A DNA stretch of 64,000 bases, from contig NC_079876.1 of assembly GCF_029227915.1 (NCBI RefSeq), forward strand, positions 33,153,828 to 33,217,827, in the 5' to 3' direction. Numbering within the stretch: the first letter of the stretch is position 1; each line of letters begins with the position of its first letter. The notes beneath the pieces are model-generated. The model was not told the origin of the DNA. It saw only the letters and a list, made by a program, of their open reading frames with translations, and did not search any database. The position numbers and the translations under genes are program-made. The DNA is from Hydractinia symbiolongicarpus. Its lineage: Eukaryota > Cnidaria > Hydrozoa > Anthoathecata > Hydractiniidae. Positions 22,777 through 36,500 of the stretch are shown piece by piece.

Positions 22777-24805
22777 AACGATTTTTTAAATTATTATTTC
22801 ACCACTAAAGCCCATGAGACTTGTAGTTTTTAAAAATGTTTTCATTTTTGATAAGACGCTGAATAAAAGTAGTTTAATCGCCGGCAAACGAAAACCTGCG
22901 ATTTCCCGTAAATCCCGGACTCGGCCCGTATAGTCAAAAGTATACAAAGAAAGTACCCAGGGAGTAAACTCATTTCCCGAACGATTTTTTAAATTATTTT
23001 TTCACCACTAAAACGCATGAGACTTGTAGTTTTCAGAAATGTTTTCATTTTTGATGAGACGCTTAATGAAAGTGGTTTAATCGCCGGCAAACGAAAACCC
23101 GCGATTTCCCGTAAATCCCGGGCTTGGCCCGTATATTCGAATGTATACAAAGAAAGTACCCATGGAGTAAACTTATTTCCCGAACGATTTTTTAAATTAT
23201 TTTTTCACCACTAAAACGCATGAGACTTGTAGTTTTTAAAAATGTTTTCATTTTTGATGAGACGCTGAATGAAAGAAGATTAATCGCCGGCAAACGAAAA
23301 CCTGCGATTTCCCGTAAATCCCAGACTCGGCCCGTATAGTCAAAAGTATACAAAGAAAGTACCTAGGGTGTAAACTCATTTCCCGAACGATTTTTTAAAT
23401 TATATTTTCACCACTAAAACGCATGAGACTTGTAGTTTTCAAAAATGTTTTCATTTTTGATGAGACGCTGAATGAAAGAAGTTTAATCGCCGGCAAACGA
23501 AAACCTGCGATTTCCCGTAAATCCCGGACTCGGCCCGTATAGTCAAAAGTCTACAAAGAAAGTACCCAGGGTGTAAACTCACTTCCCGAACGATTTTTTA
23601 AATTATTATTTCACCACTAAAGCCCATGAGACTTGTAGTTTTTAAAAATGTTTTCATTTTTGATGAGACGCTAAATAAAAGAAGTTTAATCGCCGGCAAA
23701 CGAAAAACCGCCATTTCCCGTAAACCCTGGACTCGGCCCGTATAATCAAAAGTATACAAAGAAAGTACCCAGGGAGTAAACTCATTTCCCGAACGATTTT
23801 TTAAATTATTTTTTCACCACTAAAACGCATGACACTTGTAGTTTTCAAAAATGTTTTCATTTTTGATGAGACGCTTAATGAAAGTGGTTTAATCGCCAGC
23901 AAACGAAAACCTGCGATTTCCCGTAAATCCCGGGCTTGGCCCGTGTAGTCGAATGTATACAAAGAAAGTTCCCTGTGAGTAAACTCATTTCCAAAACGAT
24001 TTTTTAAATTATCTTTTCACCACTAAAACGCATGAGACTTGTAGTTTACAAAAATGTTTTCATTTTTGATGAGACGCTGAATAAAAGAAGTTTAATCGCC
24101 GGCAAACGAAAACCCGCCATTTCCCGTACACACCAGACTCGGTCCGTATAATCAAAAGTATACAAAGAAAGTACCCAGGGAGTAAACTCATTTCCCGAAC
24201 GATTTTTTAAATTATTTTTTCACCACTAAAACGCATGGGACTTGTAGTTTTCAAAATGTTTTCATTTTTGATGAGACGCTGAATGAAAGAAGTTTAATCG
24301 CCGGCAAACGAAAACCTGCGATTTCCCCTAATACCCGGACTCGGCCCGTATAGTCAAAAGTATACAAAGAAAGTACCCAGGGTGTAAACTCATTTCCCGA
24401 GCTATTTTTTAAATTATTATTTCACCACTAAAGCCCATGAGACTTGTAGTTTTTAAAAATGTTTCCATTTTTGATGAGACGCTGAATAAAAGAAGTTTAA
24501 TCGCCGGCAAACGAAAACCCGCGACTTCCCGTAAATCCCGGACTCGGCCCGTATAGTCAAAAGTATACAAAGAAAGTACCCAGGGAGTAAACTCATTTCC
24601 CGAACGATTTTTTAAATTATATTTTCACCACTAAAACGCATGAGACTTGTAGTTTTCAAAAATGTTTTCATTTTTGATGAGACGCTGAATGAAAGAAGTT
24701 TAATCGCCGGCAAACGAAAACCTGCGATTTCCCGTAAATCCTGGACTCGGGCCGTATAGTCAAAAGTATACAAAGAAAGTACCCCGGGTGTAAACTCACT
24801 TCCCG
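22777..24805 (+). repeat. Domain C: 10-mer HOR copy 1 (2,029 bp)
   Basis: Ten monomers are repeated directly in the next block at offset 2,029. Ordered markers are gataagacgc (22,850 / 24,879), catggagtaaactt (23,161 / 25,190), gaagattaatcg (23,275 / 25,304), cctagggtg (23,362 / 25,391) and cgcatgacacttg (23,827 / 25,856). No gene is seen. Confidence 0.85.
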
Positions 24806-26631
24806 AACGATTTTTTAAATTATTATTTCACCACTAAAGCCCATGAGACTTGTAGTTTTTAAAAATGTTTTCATTTTTGATAAGACGCTGAATAAAAGTA
24901 GTTTAATCGCCGGCAAACGAAAACCTGCGATTTCCCGTAAATCCCGGACTCGGCCCGTATAGTCAAAAGTATACAAAGAAAGTACCCAGGGAGTAAACTC
25001 ATTTCCCGAACGATTTTTTAAATTATTTTTTCACCACTAAAACGCATGAGACTTGTAGTTTTCAGAAATGTTTTCATTTTTGATGAGACGCTTAATGAAA
25101 GTGGTTTAATCGCCGGCAAACGAAAACCCGCGATTTCCCGTAAATCCCGGGCTTGGCCCGTATATTCGAATGTATACAAAGAAAGTACCCATGGAGTAAA
25201 CTTATTTCCCGAACGATTTTTTAAATTATTTTTTCACCACTAAAACGCATGAGACTTGTAGTTTTTAAAAATGTTTTCATTTTTGATGAGACGCTGAATG
25301 AAAGAAGATTAATCGCCGGCAAACGAAAACCTGCGATTTCCCGTAAATCCCAGACTCGGCCCGTATAGTCAAAAGTATACAAAGAAAGTACCTAGGGTGT
25401 AAACTCATTTCCCGAACGATTTTTTAAATTATATTTTCACCACTAAAACGCATGAGACTTGTAGTTTTCAAAAATGTTTTCATTTTTGATGAGACGCTGA
25501 ATGAAAGAAGTTTAATCGCCGGCAAACGAAAACCTGCGATTTCCCGTAAATCCCGGACTCGGCCCGTATAGTCAAAAGTATTCAAAGAAAGTACCCAGGG
25601 TGTAAACTCACTTCCCGAACGATTTTTTAAATTATTATTTCACCACTAAAGCCCATGAGACTTGTAGTTTTTAAAAATGTTTTCATTTTTGATGAGACGC
25701 TAAATAAAAGAAGTTTAATCGCCGGCAAACGAAAAACCGCCATTTCCCGTAAACCCTGGACTCGGCCCGTATAATCAAAAGTATACAAAGAAAGTACCCA
25801 GGGAGTAAACTCATTTCCCGAACGATTTTTTAAATTATTTTTTCACCACTAAAACGCATGACACTTGTAGTTTTCAAAAATGTTTTCATTTTTGATGAGA
25901 CGCTTAATGAAAGTGGTTTAATCGCCGGCAAACGAAAACCTGCGATTTCCCGTAAATCCCGGGCTTGGCCCGTGTAGTCGAATGTATACAAAGAAAGTTC
26001 CCAGGGAGTAAACTCATTTCCCGAACGATTTTTTAAATTATTTTTTCACCACTAAAACGCATGGGACTTGTAGTTTTCAAAATGTTTTTATTTTTGATGA
26101 GACGCTGAATGAAAGAAGTTGAATCGCCGGCAAACGAAAACCTGCGATTTCCCCTAATACCCGGACTCGGCCCGTATAGTCAAAAGTATACAAAGAAAGT
26201 ACCCAGGGTGTAAACTCATTTCCCGAGCTATTTTTTAAATTATTATTTCACCACTAAAGCCCATGAGACTTGTAGTTTTTAAAAATGTTTCCATTTTTGA
26301 TGAGACGCTGAATAAAAGAAGTTTAATCGCCGGCAAACGAAAACCCGCGACTTCCCGTAAATCCCGGACTCGGCCCGTATAGTCAAAAGTATACAAAGAA
26401 AGTACCCAGGGAGTAAACTCATTTCCCGAACGATTTTTTAAATTATATTTTCACCACTAAAACGCATGTGACTTGTAGTTTTCAAAAATGTTTTCATTTT
26501 TGATGAGACGCTGAATGAAAGAAGTTTAATCGCCGGCAAACGAAAACCTGCGATTTCCCGTAAATCCTGGACTCGGCCCGTATAGTCAAAAGTATACAAA
26601 GAAAGTACCACGGGTGTAAACTCACTTCCCG
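24806..26631 (+). repeat. Domain C: HOR copy 2, one monomer shorter
   Basis: This copy follows copy 1 at offset 2,029 to near 25,990 and then at 1,826. The monomer with tttccaaaacg and cgtacacaccag (about 23,960-24,165 in copy 1) is absent. The order resumes with cgcatgggacttg (24,231 / 26,057) and catttttgatgag units. It ends at the start of a third, diverged continuation. Confidence 0.85.
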
Positions 26632-29600
26632 AACGATTTTTTAAATTATTATTTCACCACTAAAGCCCATGAGACTTGTAGTTTTTAAAAATGTTTTCAT
26701 TTTTGATGAGACGCTGAATAAAAGATGTTCAATCGCCGGCAAACGAAAACCCGCCATTTCCCGAAAACCCTGCAGTCGGCCCGTATAATCAAAAGTATAC
26801 AAAGAAAGTACTCAGGGAGTAAACTCATTTCCCTAACGATTTTTTAAGTTATTTTTTCACCACTAAAACGCATGACACTTGTAGTTTTTAAAAATGTTTT
26901 CATTTTTGATGAGACGCTGAATAAAAGAAGTTTAATCGCCGGCAAACGAAAACCCGCCATTTCCCGTAAACCCCGGACTCGGCCCGCATAGTCAAAAGTA
27001 TACAAAGAAAGTACCCAGGGAGTAAACTCATTTCCCGAACGATTTTTTAAAATATTTTTTCAATACTAAAACGCATGAGACTTGTAGTTTTTAAAAATGT
27101 TTTCATTTTTGATGAGACGCTGAATAAAAGAAGTTTAATCGCCGGCAAACGAAAACCCGCCATTTCCCGTAAACCCCGGACTCGGCCCGTATAGTCAAAA
27201 GTATACAAAGAAATTACCCAGGGAGTAAACTCATTTTCCGAACGATTTTTTAAATTATTTTCTCACCACTACAACGCATGAGACTTGTAGTTTTTAAAAA
27301 TGTTTTCATTTTTGATGAGACGCTGAATAAAAGAAGTTTAATCGCCGGCAAACGAAAACCCGCCATTTCCCGTAAACCCCGGACTCGGCCCGTATAGTCA
27401 AAACTATACAAAGAAAGTACCCAGGGAGTAAACTCATTTCCCGAACGATTTTTTATATTATTTTTTTAGCACTAAACGCATGAGACTTGTAGTTTTCAAA
27501 AATATTTTCATATTTGATGGGACGCTGAATAAAAAAAGTTTAATCGCCGGCAAACGAAAATCCACGATTTCCCGTAAATTCCGGACTCGGCCCGTATAAT
27601 CAAAAGTATACAAAGAAAGTACCCAGGGAGTAAACTCATTTCCCGAACGATTTTTTAAATTATTTTTTCACCACTAAAACGCATGAGACTTGTAGTTTTC
27701 AAAAATATTTTCATTTTTGATGAGACGCTTAATGAAAGAGGTTTAATCGCCGGCAAACGAAATCCCGCGTTTTCCCGTAAATCCGGGGCTTGGCCCGTAT
27801 AGTCGAATGTATACAAAGAAAGTACCCAGGGAGTAAACTCATTTCCCGAACGATTTTTTAAATATTTTTTTCACCACTAAAACGCATGAGACTTGTAGTT
27901 TTCAAAAATGTTTTCATTTTTGATGAGACGCTTAATGAAAGAGGTTTATTCGCCGGAAAACGAAAACCCGCGATTTCCCGTAAATCCCGGCTTGGCCCGT
28001 ATAGTCAAAAGTATTCAAAGAAAGTACCTAGGGAGTAAACTCATTTCCCGAACGATTTTTTAAATTATTTTTTCACCACTAAAACGCATGAGACTTGTAG
28101 TTTTCAAAAATGTTTTTATTTTTGATGAGACGCTGAATAAAAGCAGTTTAATCGCCGGTAAACGAAAAACCGCCATTTCCCGTAAACCCCGGACTCGGCC
28201 CGTATAGTCAAAAGTATACAAAGAAATTACCCAGGGAGTAAACTCATTTTCCGAACGATTTTTTAAATTATTTTCTCACCACTACAACGCATGAGACTTA
28301 TAGTTTTTAAAAATGTTTTCATTTTTGATGAGACGCTGAATAAAAGAAGTTTAATCGCCGGCAAACGAAAACCCGCCATTTCCCGTAAACCCCGGACTCG
28401 GCCCGTATAGTCAAAAGTATACAAAGAAAGTACCCAGGGAGTAAACTCATTTTCCGAACGATTTTTTAAATTATTTTTTCACCACTACAACGCATGAGAC
28501 TTGTAGTTTTCAAAACTGTTTTCATTTTTGATGAGACGCTTAGTGAAAGAGGTTTAATCGCCGGCAAACGAAATCCCGCGATTTCCCGTAAATCCCGGGC
28601 TTGGCCCGTATAGTCGAATGTATACAAAGAAAGTACCCTGTGAGTAAACTCATTTCCCGAACGATTTTTTAAATTTTTTTTTCACCACTAAAACGCATGA
28701 GACTTGTAGTTTTCAGAAATGTTTTCATTTTTGATGAGATGCCTAATGAAAGTGGTTTAATCGCCAGCAAACGAAAACCCGCGATTTCCCGTAAATCCCG
28801 GGCTTGGCCCGTATAGTCGAATGTATACAAAGAAAGTACCCTGTGAGTAAACTCATTTCCAAAACGATTTTTTAAATTATTATTTCACCACTAAAGCCCA
28901 TGAGACTTGTAGTTTTTAAAAATGTTTCATTTTTGATGAGACGCTGAATAAAAGAAGTTTAATCGCCAGCAAACGAAAACCTGCGATTTCCCATAAATCC
29001 CGGACTCGGCCCGTATAGTCAAAAGTATACAAAAAAGTACCCTGGGAGAAAACTCATTTCCCGAACGATTTTTTAAATTATTTTTTCACCACTAAAACGC
29101 ATGAGACTTGTAGTTTTCAGAAATGTTTTCATTTTTGATGCGACGGTTAATGAAAGTGGTTTAATCGCCGGCAAACGAAAACCTGCGATTTCCCGTAAAT
29201 CCCGGGCTTGGCCCGTGTAGTCGAATGTATACAAAGAAAGTACCCTGTGAGTAAACTCATTTTCAAAAACGATTTTTTAAATTATCTTTTCACCACTAAA
29301 ACGCATGACACTTGTAGTTTTCAAAAATGTTTTCATTTTTGATGAGACGCCGAATAAAAGAAGGTTAATCGCCGGCAAACGAAAACCCGCCATTTCCCGT
29401 GCACACCGGACTCGGTCCGTATAATCAAATGTATACAAAGAAAGTACCCAGGGAGTAAACTCATTTCCCGAACGATTTTTCAAATTATTTTTTCACTACT
29501 AAAACGCATGGGACTTGTAGTTTTCAAAAATGTTTTCATTTTTGATGAGACGCTGAATGAAAGAAGTTTAATCGCCAGCAAACGAAAACCTGCGATTTCC

Positions 29601-31260
29601 CGTAAATCCCGGACTCGGCCCGTATAGTCAAAAGTATACAAAGAAAGTACCCAGGGTGTAAACTCATTTCCCGAACTATTTTTTAAATTATTATTTCACC
29701 ACTAAAGCCCATGAGACTTGTAGTTTTTAAAAATGTTTCCAATTTTGATGAGACGCTGAATAAAAGAAGTTTAATCGCCGGCAAACGAAAACCCGCGACT
29801 TCCTGTAAATCCCGGACTCGGCCCGTATAGTCAAAAGTATACAAAGAAAGTACCCAAGGAGTAAACTCATTTCCAGAACGATTTTTTAAATTATATTTTC
29901 ACCACTAAAACGCATGAGACTTGTAGTTTTCAAAAATGTTTTCATTTTTGATGAGACGCTGAATGAAAGAAGTTTAATCGCCGGCAAACAAAAACCTGCG
30001 ATTTCCCGTAAATCCCGGACTCGGCCCGTATAGTCAAAAGTATACAAAGAAAGTACCCAGGGTGTAAACTCACTTCCCGAACGATTTTTTAAATTATTAT
30101 TTCACCACTAAAGCCCATGAGACTTGTAGTTTTTAAAAATGTTTTCATTTTTGATGAGACGCTGAATAAAAGATGTTTAATCGCCGGCAAACGAAAACCC
30201 GCCATTTCCCGTAAACCCTGGAGTCGGCCCGTATAATCAAAAGTATACAAAGAAAGTACCCAGGGAGTAAACTCATTTCCCTAACGATTTTTTAAATTAT
30301 TTTTTCACCACTAAAACGCATGAGACTTGTAGTTTTCAAAAATGTTTTCATTTTTGATGCGACGGGTAATGAAAGAAGTTTAATCGCCGGCAATCGAAAA
30401 CCCGCGATTTCCCGTAAATCCCGGGCTTGGCCCGTATAGTCGAATGTATACAAAGAAAGTAACCAGGGAGTAAACGCATTTCCCGAACGATTTTTTAAAT
30501 TTTTTTTTCACCACTAAAACGCATGAGACTTGTAGTTTTCAAAAATGTTTTCATTTTTGATGAGACGGTTAATGAAAGAAGTTTAATCGCCGGCAATCGA
30601 AAACCCGCGATTTCCCGTAAATCCCGCGCTTGGCCCGTCTAGTCGAATGTATACAAAGAAAGTAACCAGGGAGTAAACTCATTTCCCGAACGATTTTTTA
30701 AATTTTTTTTTCACCACTAAAACGCATGAGACTTGTAGTTTTCAAAAATGTTTTCATTTTTGATGAGACGGTTAATGAAAGAAGTTTAATCGCCGGCAAT
30801 CGAAAACCCGCGATTTCCCGTAAATCCCGCGCTTGGCCCGTCTAGTCGAATGTATACAAAGAAAGTACCCTGTGAGTAAACTCATTTCCCGAACGATTTT
30901 TTAAATTATTTTTTCACCACTAAAACGCATGAGACTTGTAGTTTACAGAAATGTTTTCATTTTTGATGAGACGCCTGATGAAAGTGGTTTAATCGCCAGC
31001 AAACGAAAACCCGCGATTTCCCGTAAATCCCGGGCTTCGCCCGTATAGTCGAATGTATACAAAGAAAGTACCCTGTGAGTAAACTCATTTTCAAAACGAT
31101 TTTTTAAATTATTATTTCACCACTAAAGCCCATGAGACTTGTAGTTTTTAAAAATGTTTTCATTTTTGATGAGACGCTGAATAAAAGAAGTTTAATCGCC
31201 AGCAAACGAAAACCTGCGATTTCCCGTAAATCCCGGACTCGGCCCGTATAGTCAAAAGTA

Positions 31261-33287
31261 TACAAAAAAGTACCCTGGGAGGAAACTCATTTCCCGAACG
31301 ATTTTTTAAATTATTTTTTCACCACTAAAACGCATGAGACTTGTAGTTTTCAGAAATGTTTTCATTTTTGATGAGACGCTTAATGAAAGAGGTTTAATCG
31401 CCGGCAAACGAAATCCCGCGTTTTCCCGTAAATCCGGGGCTTGGCCCGTATAGTCGAATGTATACAAAGAAAGTACCCAGGGAGTAAACTCATTTCCCGA
31501 ACGATTTTTTAAATATTTTTTTCACCACTAAAACGCATGAGACTTGTAGTTTTCAAAAATGTTTTCATTTTTGATGAGACGCTTAATGAAAGAGGTTTAA
31601 TCGCCGGAAAACGAAAACCCGCGATTTCCCGTAAATCCCGGGCTTGGCCCGTATAGTCGAATGTATACAAAGAAAGTACCATGTGAGTAAACTCGTTTCC
31701 AGAACGATTTTTTAAACTATTTTTTCACCACTAAAATGCATAAGACTTGTAGTTTTTAAAAATGTTTTCATTTTTGATGAAACGCTGAATAAAAGAAGTA
31801 TAATCGCCGGCAAACGAAAACCCGCGATTTCCCGTAAATCCCGGCTTGGCCCGTATAGTCAAAAGTATTCAAAGAAAGTACCTAGGGAGTAAACTCATTT
31901 CCCGAACGATTTTTTAAATTATTTTTTCACCACTAAAACGCATGAGACTTGTAGTTTTCAAAAATGTTTTTATTTTTGATGAGACGCTGAATAAAAGCAG
32001 TTTAATCGCCGGTAAACGAAAACCCGCCATTTCCCGTAAACCCCGGATTCGGCCCGTATAGTCAAAAGTATACAAAGAAATTACACAGGGAGTAAACTCA
32101 TTTTCCGAACGATTTTTTAAATTATTTTCTCACCACTACAACGCATGAGACTTATAGTTTTTAAAAATGTTTTCATTTTTGATGAGACGCTGAATAAAAG
32201 AAGTTTAATCGCCGGCAAACGAAAACCCGCCATTTCCCGTAAACCCCGGACTCGGCCCGTATAGTCAAAAGTATACAAAAAAGTACCCTGGGAGGAAACT
32301 CATTTCCCGAACGATTTTTTAAATTATTTTTTCACCACTAAAACGCATGAGACTTGTAGTTTTCAGAAATGTTTTCATTTTTGATGAGACGCTTAATGAA
32401 AGAGGTTTAATCGCCGGCAAACGAAATCCCGCGTTTTCCCGTAAATCCGGGGCTTGGCCCGTATAGTCGAATGTATACAAAGAAAGTACCCAGGGAGTAA
32501 ACTCATTTCCCGAACGATTTTTTAAATATTTTTTTCACCACTAAAACGCATGAGACTTGTAGTTTTCAAAAATGTTTTCATTTTTGATGAGAGGCTTAAT
32601 GAAAGAGGTTTAATCGCCGGAAAACGAAAACCCGCGATTACCCGTAAATCCCGGGCTTGGCCCGTATAGTCGAATGTATACAAAGAAAGTACCATGTGAG
32701 TAAACTCGTTTCCAGAACGATTTTTTAAATTATTTTTTCATCACTAAAATGCATAAGACTTGTAGTTTTTAAAAATGTTTTCATTTTTGATGAAACGCTG
32801 AATAAAAGAAGTTTAATCGCCGGCAAACGAAAACCCGCGATTTCCCGTAAATCCCGGCTTGGCCCGTATAGTCAAAAGTATTCAAAGAAAGTACCTAGGG
32901 AGTAAACTCATTTCCCGAACGATTTTTTAAATTATTTTTTCACCACTAAAACGCATGAGACTTGTAGTTTTCAAAAATGTTTTTATTTTTGATGAGACGC
33001 TGAATAAAAGCAGTTTAATCGCCGGTAAACGAAAACCCGCCATTTCCCGTAAACCCCGGACTCGGCCCGTATAGTCAAAAGTATACAAAGAAAATACACA
33101 GGGAGTAAACTCATTTTCCGAACGATTTTTTAAATTATTTTCTCACCACTACAACGCATGAGACTTATAGTTTTTAAAAATGTTTTCATTTTTGATGAGA
33201 CGCTGAATAAAAGAAGTTTAATCGCCGGCAAACGAAAACCCGCCATTTCCCGTAAACCCCGGACTCGGCCCGTATAGTCAAAAGTAT
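31261..33287 (+). repeat. 5-monomer (1,013-bp) tandem duplication
   Basis: Copy 1 (31,261-32,273) and copy 2 (32,274-33,287) share the markers tacaaaaaagtaccc, ctgggaggaaac, accatgtgag, aatgcataag, the cccggcttgg hybrid tail with gtattc, and ttacacaggg. Small differences include accccggattcgg versus accccggactcgg near 32,043/33,056. Confidence 0.85.
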
Positions 33288-33589
33288 ACAAAGAAAGTAC
33301 CCAGGGAGTAAACTCATTTCCCGAACGATTTTTTAAATTTTTTTTTCACCACTAAAACGCATGAGACTTGAAGTTTTCAAAAATGTTTTTATTTTTGATG
33401 AGACGGTTAATGAAAGAAGTTTAATCGCCGGCAATCGAAAACCCGCGATTTCCCGTAAATCCTGGGCTTGGCCCATATAGTCGAATGTATACAAAGAAAG
33501 TACCCTGTGAGTAAACTCATTTCCCGAACGATTTTTTAAATTATTTTTTCACCACTAAAACGCATGAGACTTGTAGTTTTCAGAAATGT

Positions 33590-36500
33590 TTTCATTTTTG
33601 ATGAGATGCCTAATGAAAGTGGTTTAATCGCCAGCAAACGAAAACCCGCGATTTCCCGTAAATCCCGGGCTTGGCCAGTATAGTCGAATGTATACAAAGA
33701 AAGTACCCTGTGAGTAAACTCATTTCCAAAACGATTTTTTAAATTATTATTTCACCACTAAAGCCCATGAGACTTGTAGTTTTTAAAAATGTTACATTTT
33801 TGATGAGACGCTGAATAAAAGAAGTTTAATCGCCAGCAAACGAAAACCTGCGATTTCCCATAAATCCCGGACTCGGCCCGTATAGTCAAAAGTATACAAA
33901 AAAGTACCCTGGGAGAAAACTCATTTCCCGAACGATTTTTTAAATTATTTTTTCACCACTAAAACGCATGAGACTTGTAGGTTTCAGAAATGTTTTCATT
34001 TTTGATGCGACGCTTAATGAAAGTGGTTTAATCGCCGGCAAACGAAAACCTGCGATTTCCCGTAAATCCCGGGCTTGGCCCGTGTAGTCGAATGTATACA
34101 AAGAAAGTACCCTGTGAGTAAACTCATTTCCAAAAACGATTTTTTAAATTATCTTTTCACCACTAAAACGCATGACACTTGTAGTTTTCAAAAATGTTTT
34201 CATTTTTGATGAGACGCCGAATAAAAGAAGTTTAATCGCCGGCAAACGAAAACCCGCCATTTCCCGTACACACCGGACTCGGTCCGTATAATCAAATGTA
34301 TACAAAGAAAGTACCCAGGGAGTAAACTCATTTCCCGAACGATTTTTCAAATTATTTTTTCACCACTAAAACGCATGGGACTTGTAGTTTTCAAAAATGT
34401 TTTCATTTTTGATGAGACGCTGAATGAAAGAAGTTTAATCGCCAGCAAACGAAAACCTGCGATTTCCCGTAAATCCCGGACTCGGCCCGTATAGTCAAAA
34501 GTATACAAAGAAAGTACCCAGGGTGTAAACTCATTTCCCGAACTATTTTTTAAATTATTATTTCACCACTAAAGCCCATGAGACTTGTAGTTTTTAAAAA
34601 TGTTTCCAATTTTGATGAGACGCTGAATAAAAGAAGTTTAATCGCCGGCAAACGAAAACCCGCCATTTCCCGTAAACCCCGGACTCGGCCCGTATAGTCA
34701 AAAGTATACAAAGAAAGTACCCAGGGAGTAAACTCATTTTCGGAACGATTTTTTAAATTATTTTTTCACCACTACAACGCATGAGACTTGTAGTTTTCAA
34801 AACTGTTTTCATTTTTGATGAGATGCCTAATGAAAGTGGTTTAATCGCCAGCAAACGAAAACCCGCGATTTCCCGTAAATCCCGGGCTTGGCCAGTATAG
34901 TCGAATGTATACAAAGAAAGTACCCTGTGAGTAAACTCATTTCCAAAACGATTTTTTAAATTATTATTTCACCACTAAAGCCCATGAGACTTGTAGTTTT
35001 TAAAAATGTTACATTTTTGATGAGACGCTGAATGAAAGAAGTTTAATCGCCAGCAAACGAAAACCTGCGATTTCCCGTAAATCCCGGACTCGGCCCGTAT
35101 AGTCAAAAGTATACAAAGAAAGTACCCAGGGTGTAAACTCATTTCCCGAACTATTTTTTAAATTATTATTTCACCACTAAAGCCCATGAGACTTGTAGTT
35201 TTTAAAAATGTTTCCAATTTTGATGAGACGCTGAATAAAAGAAGTTTAATCGCCGGCAAACGAAAACCCGCCATTTCCCGTAAACCCCGGACTCGGCCCG
35301 TATAGTCAAAAGTATACAAAGAAAGTACCCAGGGAGTAAACTCATTTTCGGAACGATTTTTTAAATTATTTTTTCACCACTACAACGCATGAGACTTGTA
35401 GTTTTCAAAACTGTTTTCATTTTTGATGAGATGCCTAATGAAAGTGGTTTAATCGCCAGCAAACGAAAACCCGCGATTTCCCGTAAATCCCGGGCTTGGC
35501 CAGTATAGTCGAATGTATACAAAGAAAGTACCCTGTGAGTAAACTCATTTCCAAAACGATTTTTTAAATTATTATTTCACCACTAAAGCCCATGAGACTT
35601 GTAGTTTTTAAAAATGTTACATTTTTGATGAGACGCTGAATAAAAGAAGTTTAATCGCCAGCAAACGAAAACCTGCGATTTCCCATAAATCCCGGACTCG
35701 GCCCGTATAGTCAAAAGTATACAAAAAAGTACCCTGGGAGAAAACTCATTTCCCGAACGATTTTTTAAATTATTTTTTCACCACTAAAACGCATGAGACT
35801 TGTAGTTTTCAGAAATGTTTTCATTTTTGATGCGACGCTTAATGAAAGTGGTTTAATCGCCGGCAAACGAAAACCTGCGATTTCCCGTAAATCCCGGGCT
35901 TAGCCCGTGTAGTCGAATGTATACAAAGAAAGTACCCTGTGAGTAAACTCATTTCCAAAAACGATTTTTTAAATTATCTTTTCACCACTAAAACGCATGA
36001 CACTTGTAGTTTTCAAAAATGTTTTCATTTTTGATGAGACGCCGAATAAAAGAAGTTTAATCGCCGGCAAACGAAAACCCGCCATTTCCCGTACACACCG
36101 GACTCGGTCCGTATAATCAAATGTATACAAAGAAAGTACCCAGGGAGTAAACTCATTTCCCGAACGATTTTTCAAATTATTTTTTCACCACTAAAACGCA
36201 TGGGACTTGTAGTTTTCAAAAATGTTTTCATTTTTGATGAGACGCTGAATGAAAGAAGTTTAATCGCCAGCAAACGAAAACCTGCGATTTCCCGTAAATC
36301 CCGGACTCGGCCCGTATAGTCAAAAGTATACAAAGAAAGTACCCAGGGTGTAAACTCATTTCCCGAACTATTTTTTAACTTATTATTTCACCACTAAAGC
36401 CCATGAGACTTGTAGTTTTTAAAAATGTTTCCAATTTTGATGAGACGCTGAATAAAAGAAGTTTAATCGCCGGCAAACGAAAACCCGCCATTTCCCGTAA

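Noticed and set aside
13538-22793. The large near-identical blocks being pure assembly artefacts
   Set aside because: This cannot be excluded without reads. However, the copies carry private changes (24-bp deletion at 19,310, 406-bp dimer at 9.7-10.5 kb, 213-bp difference at 11,877, single-base differences), which is not what simple erroneous duplication would give.
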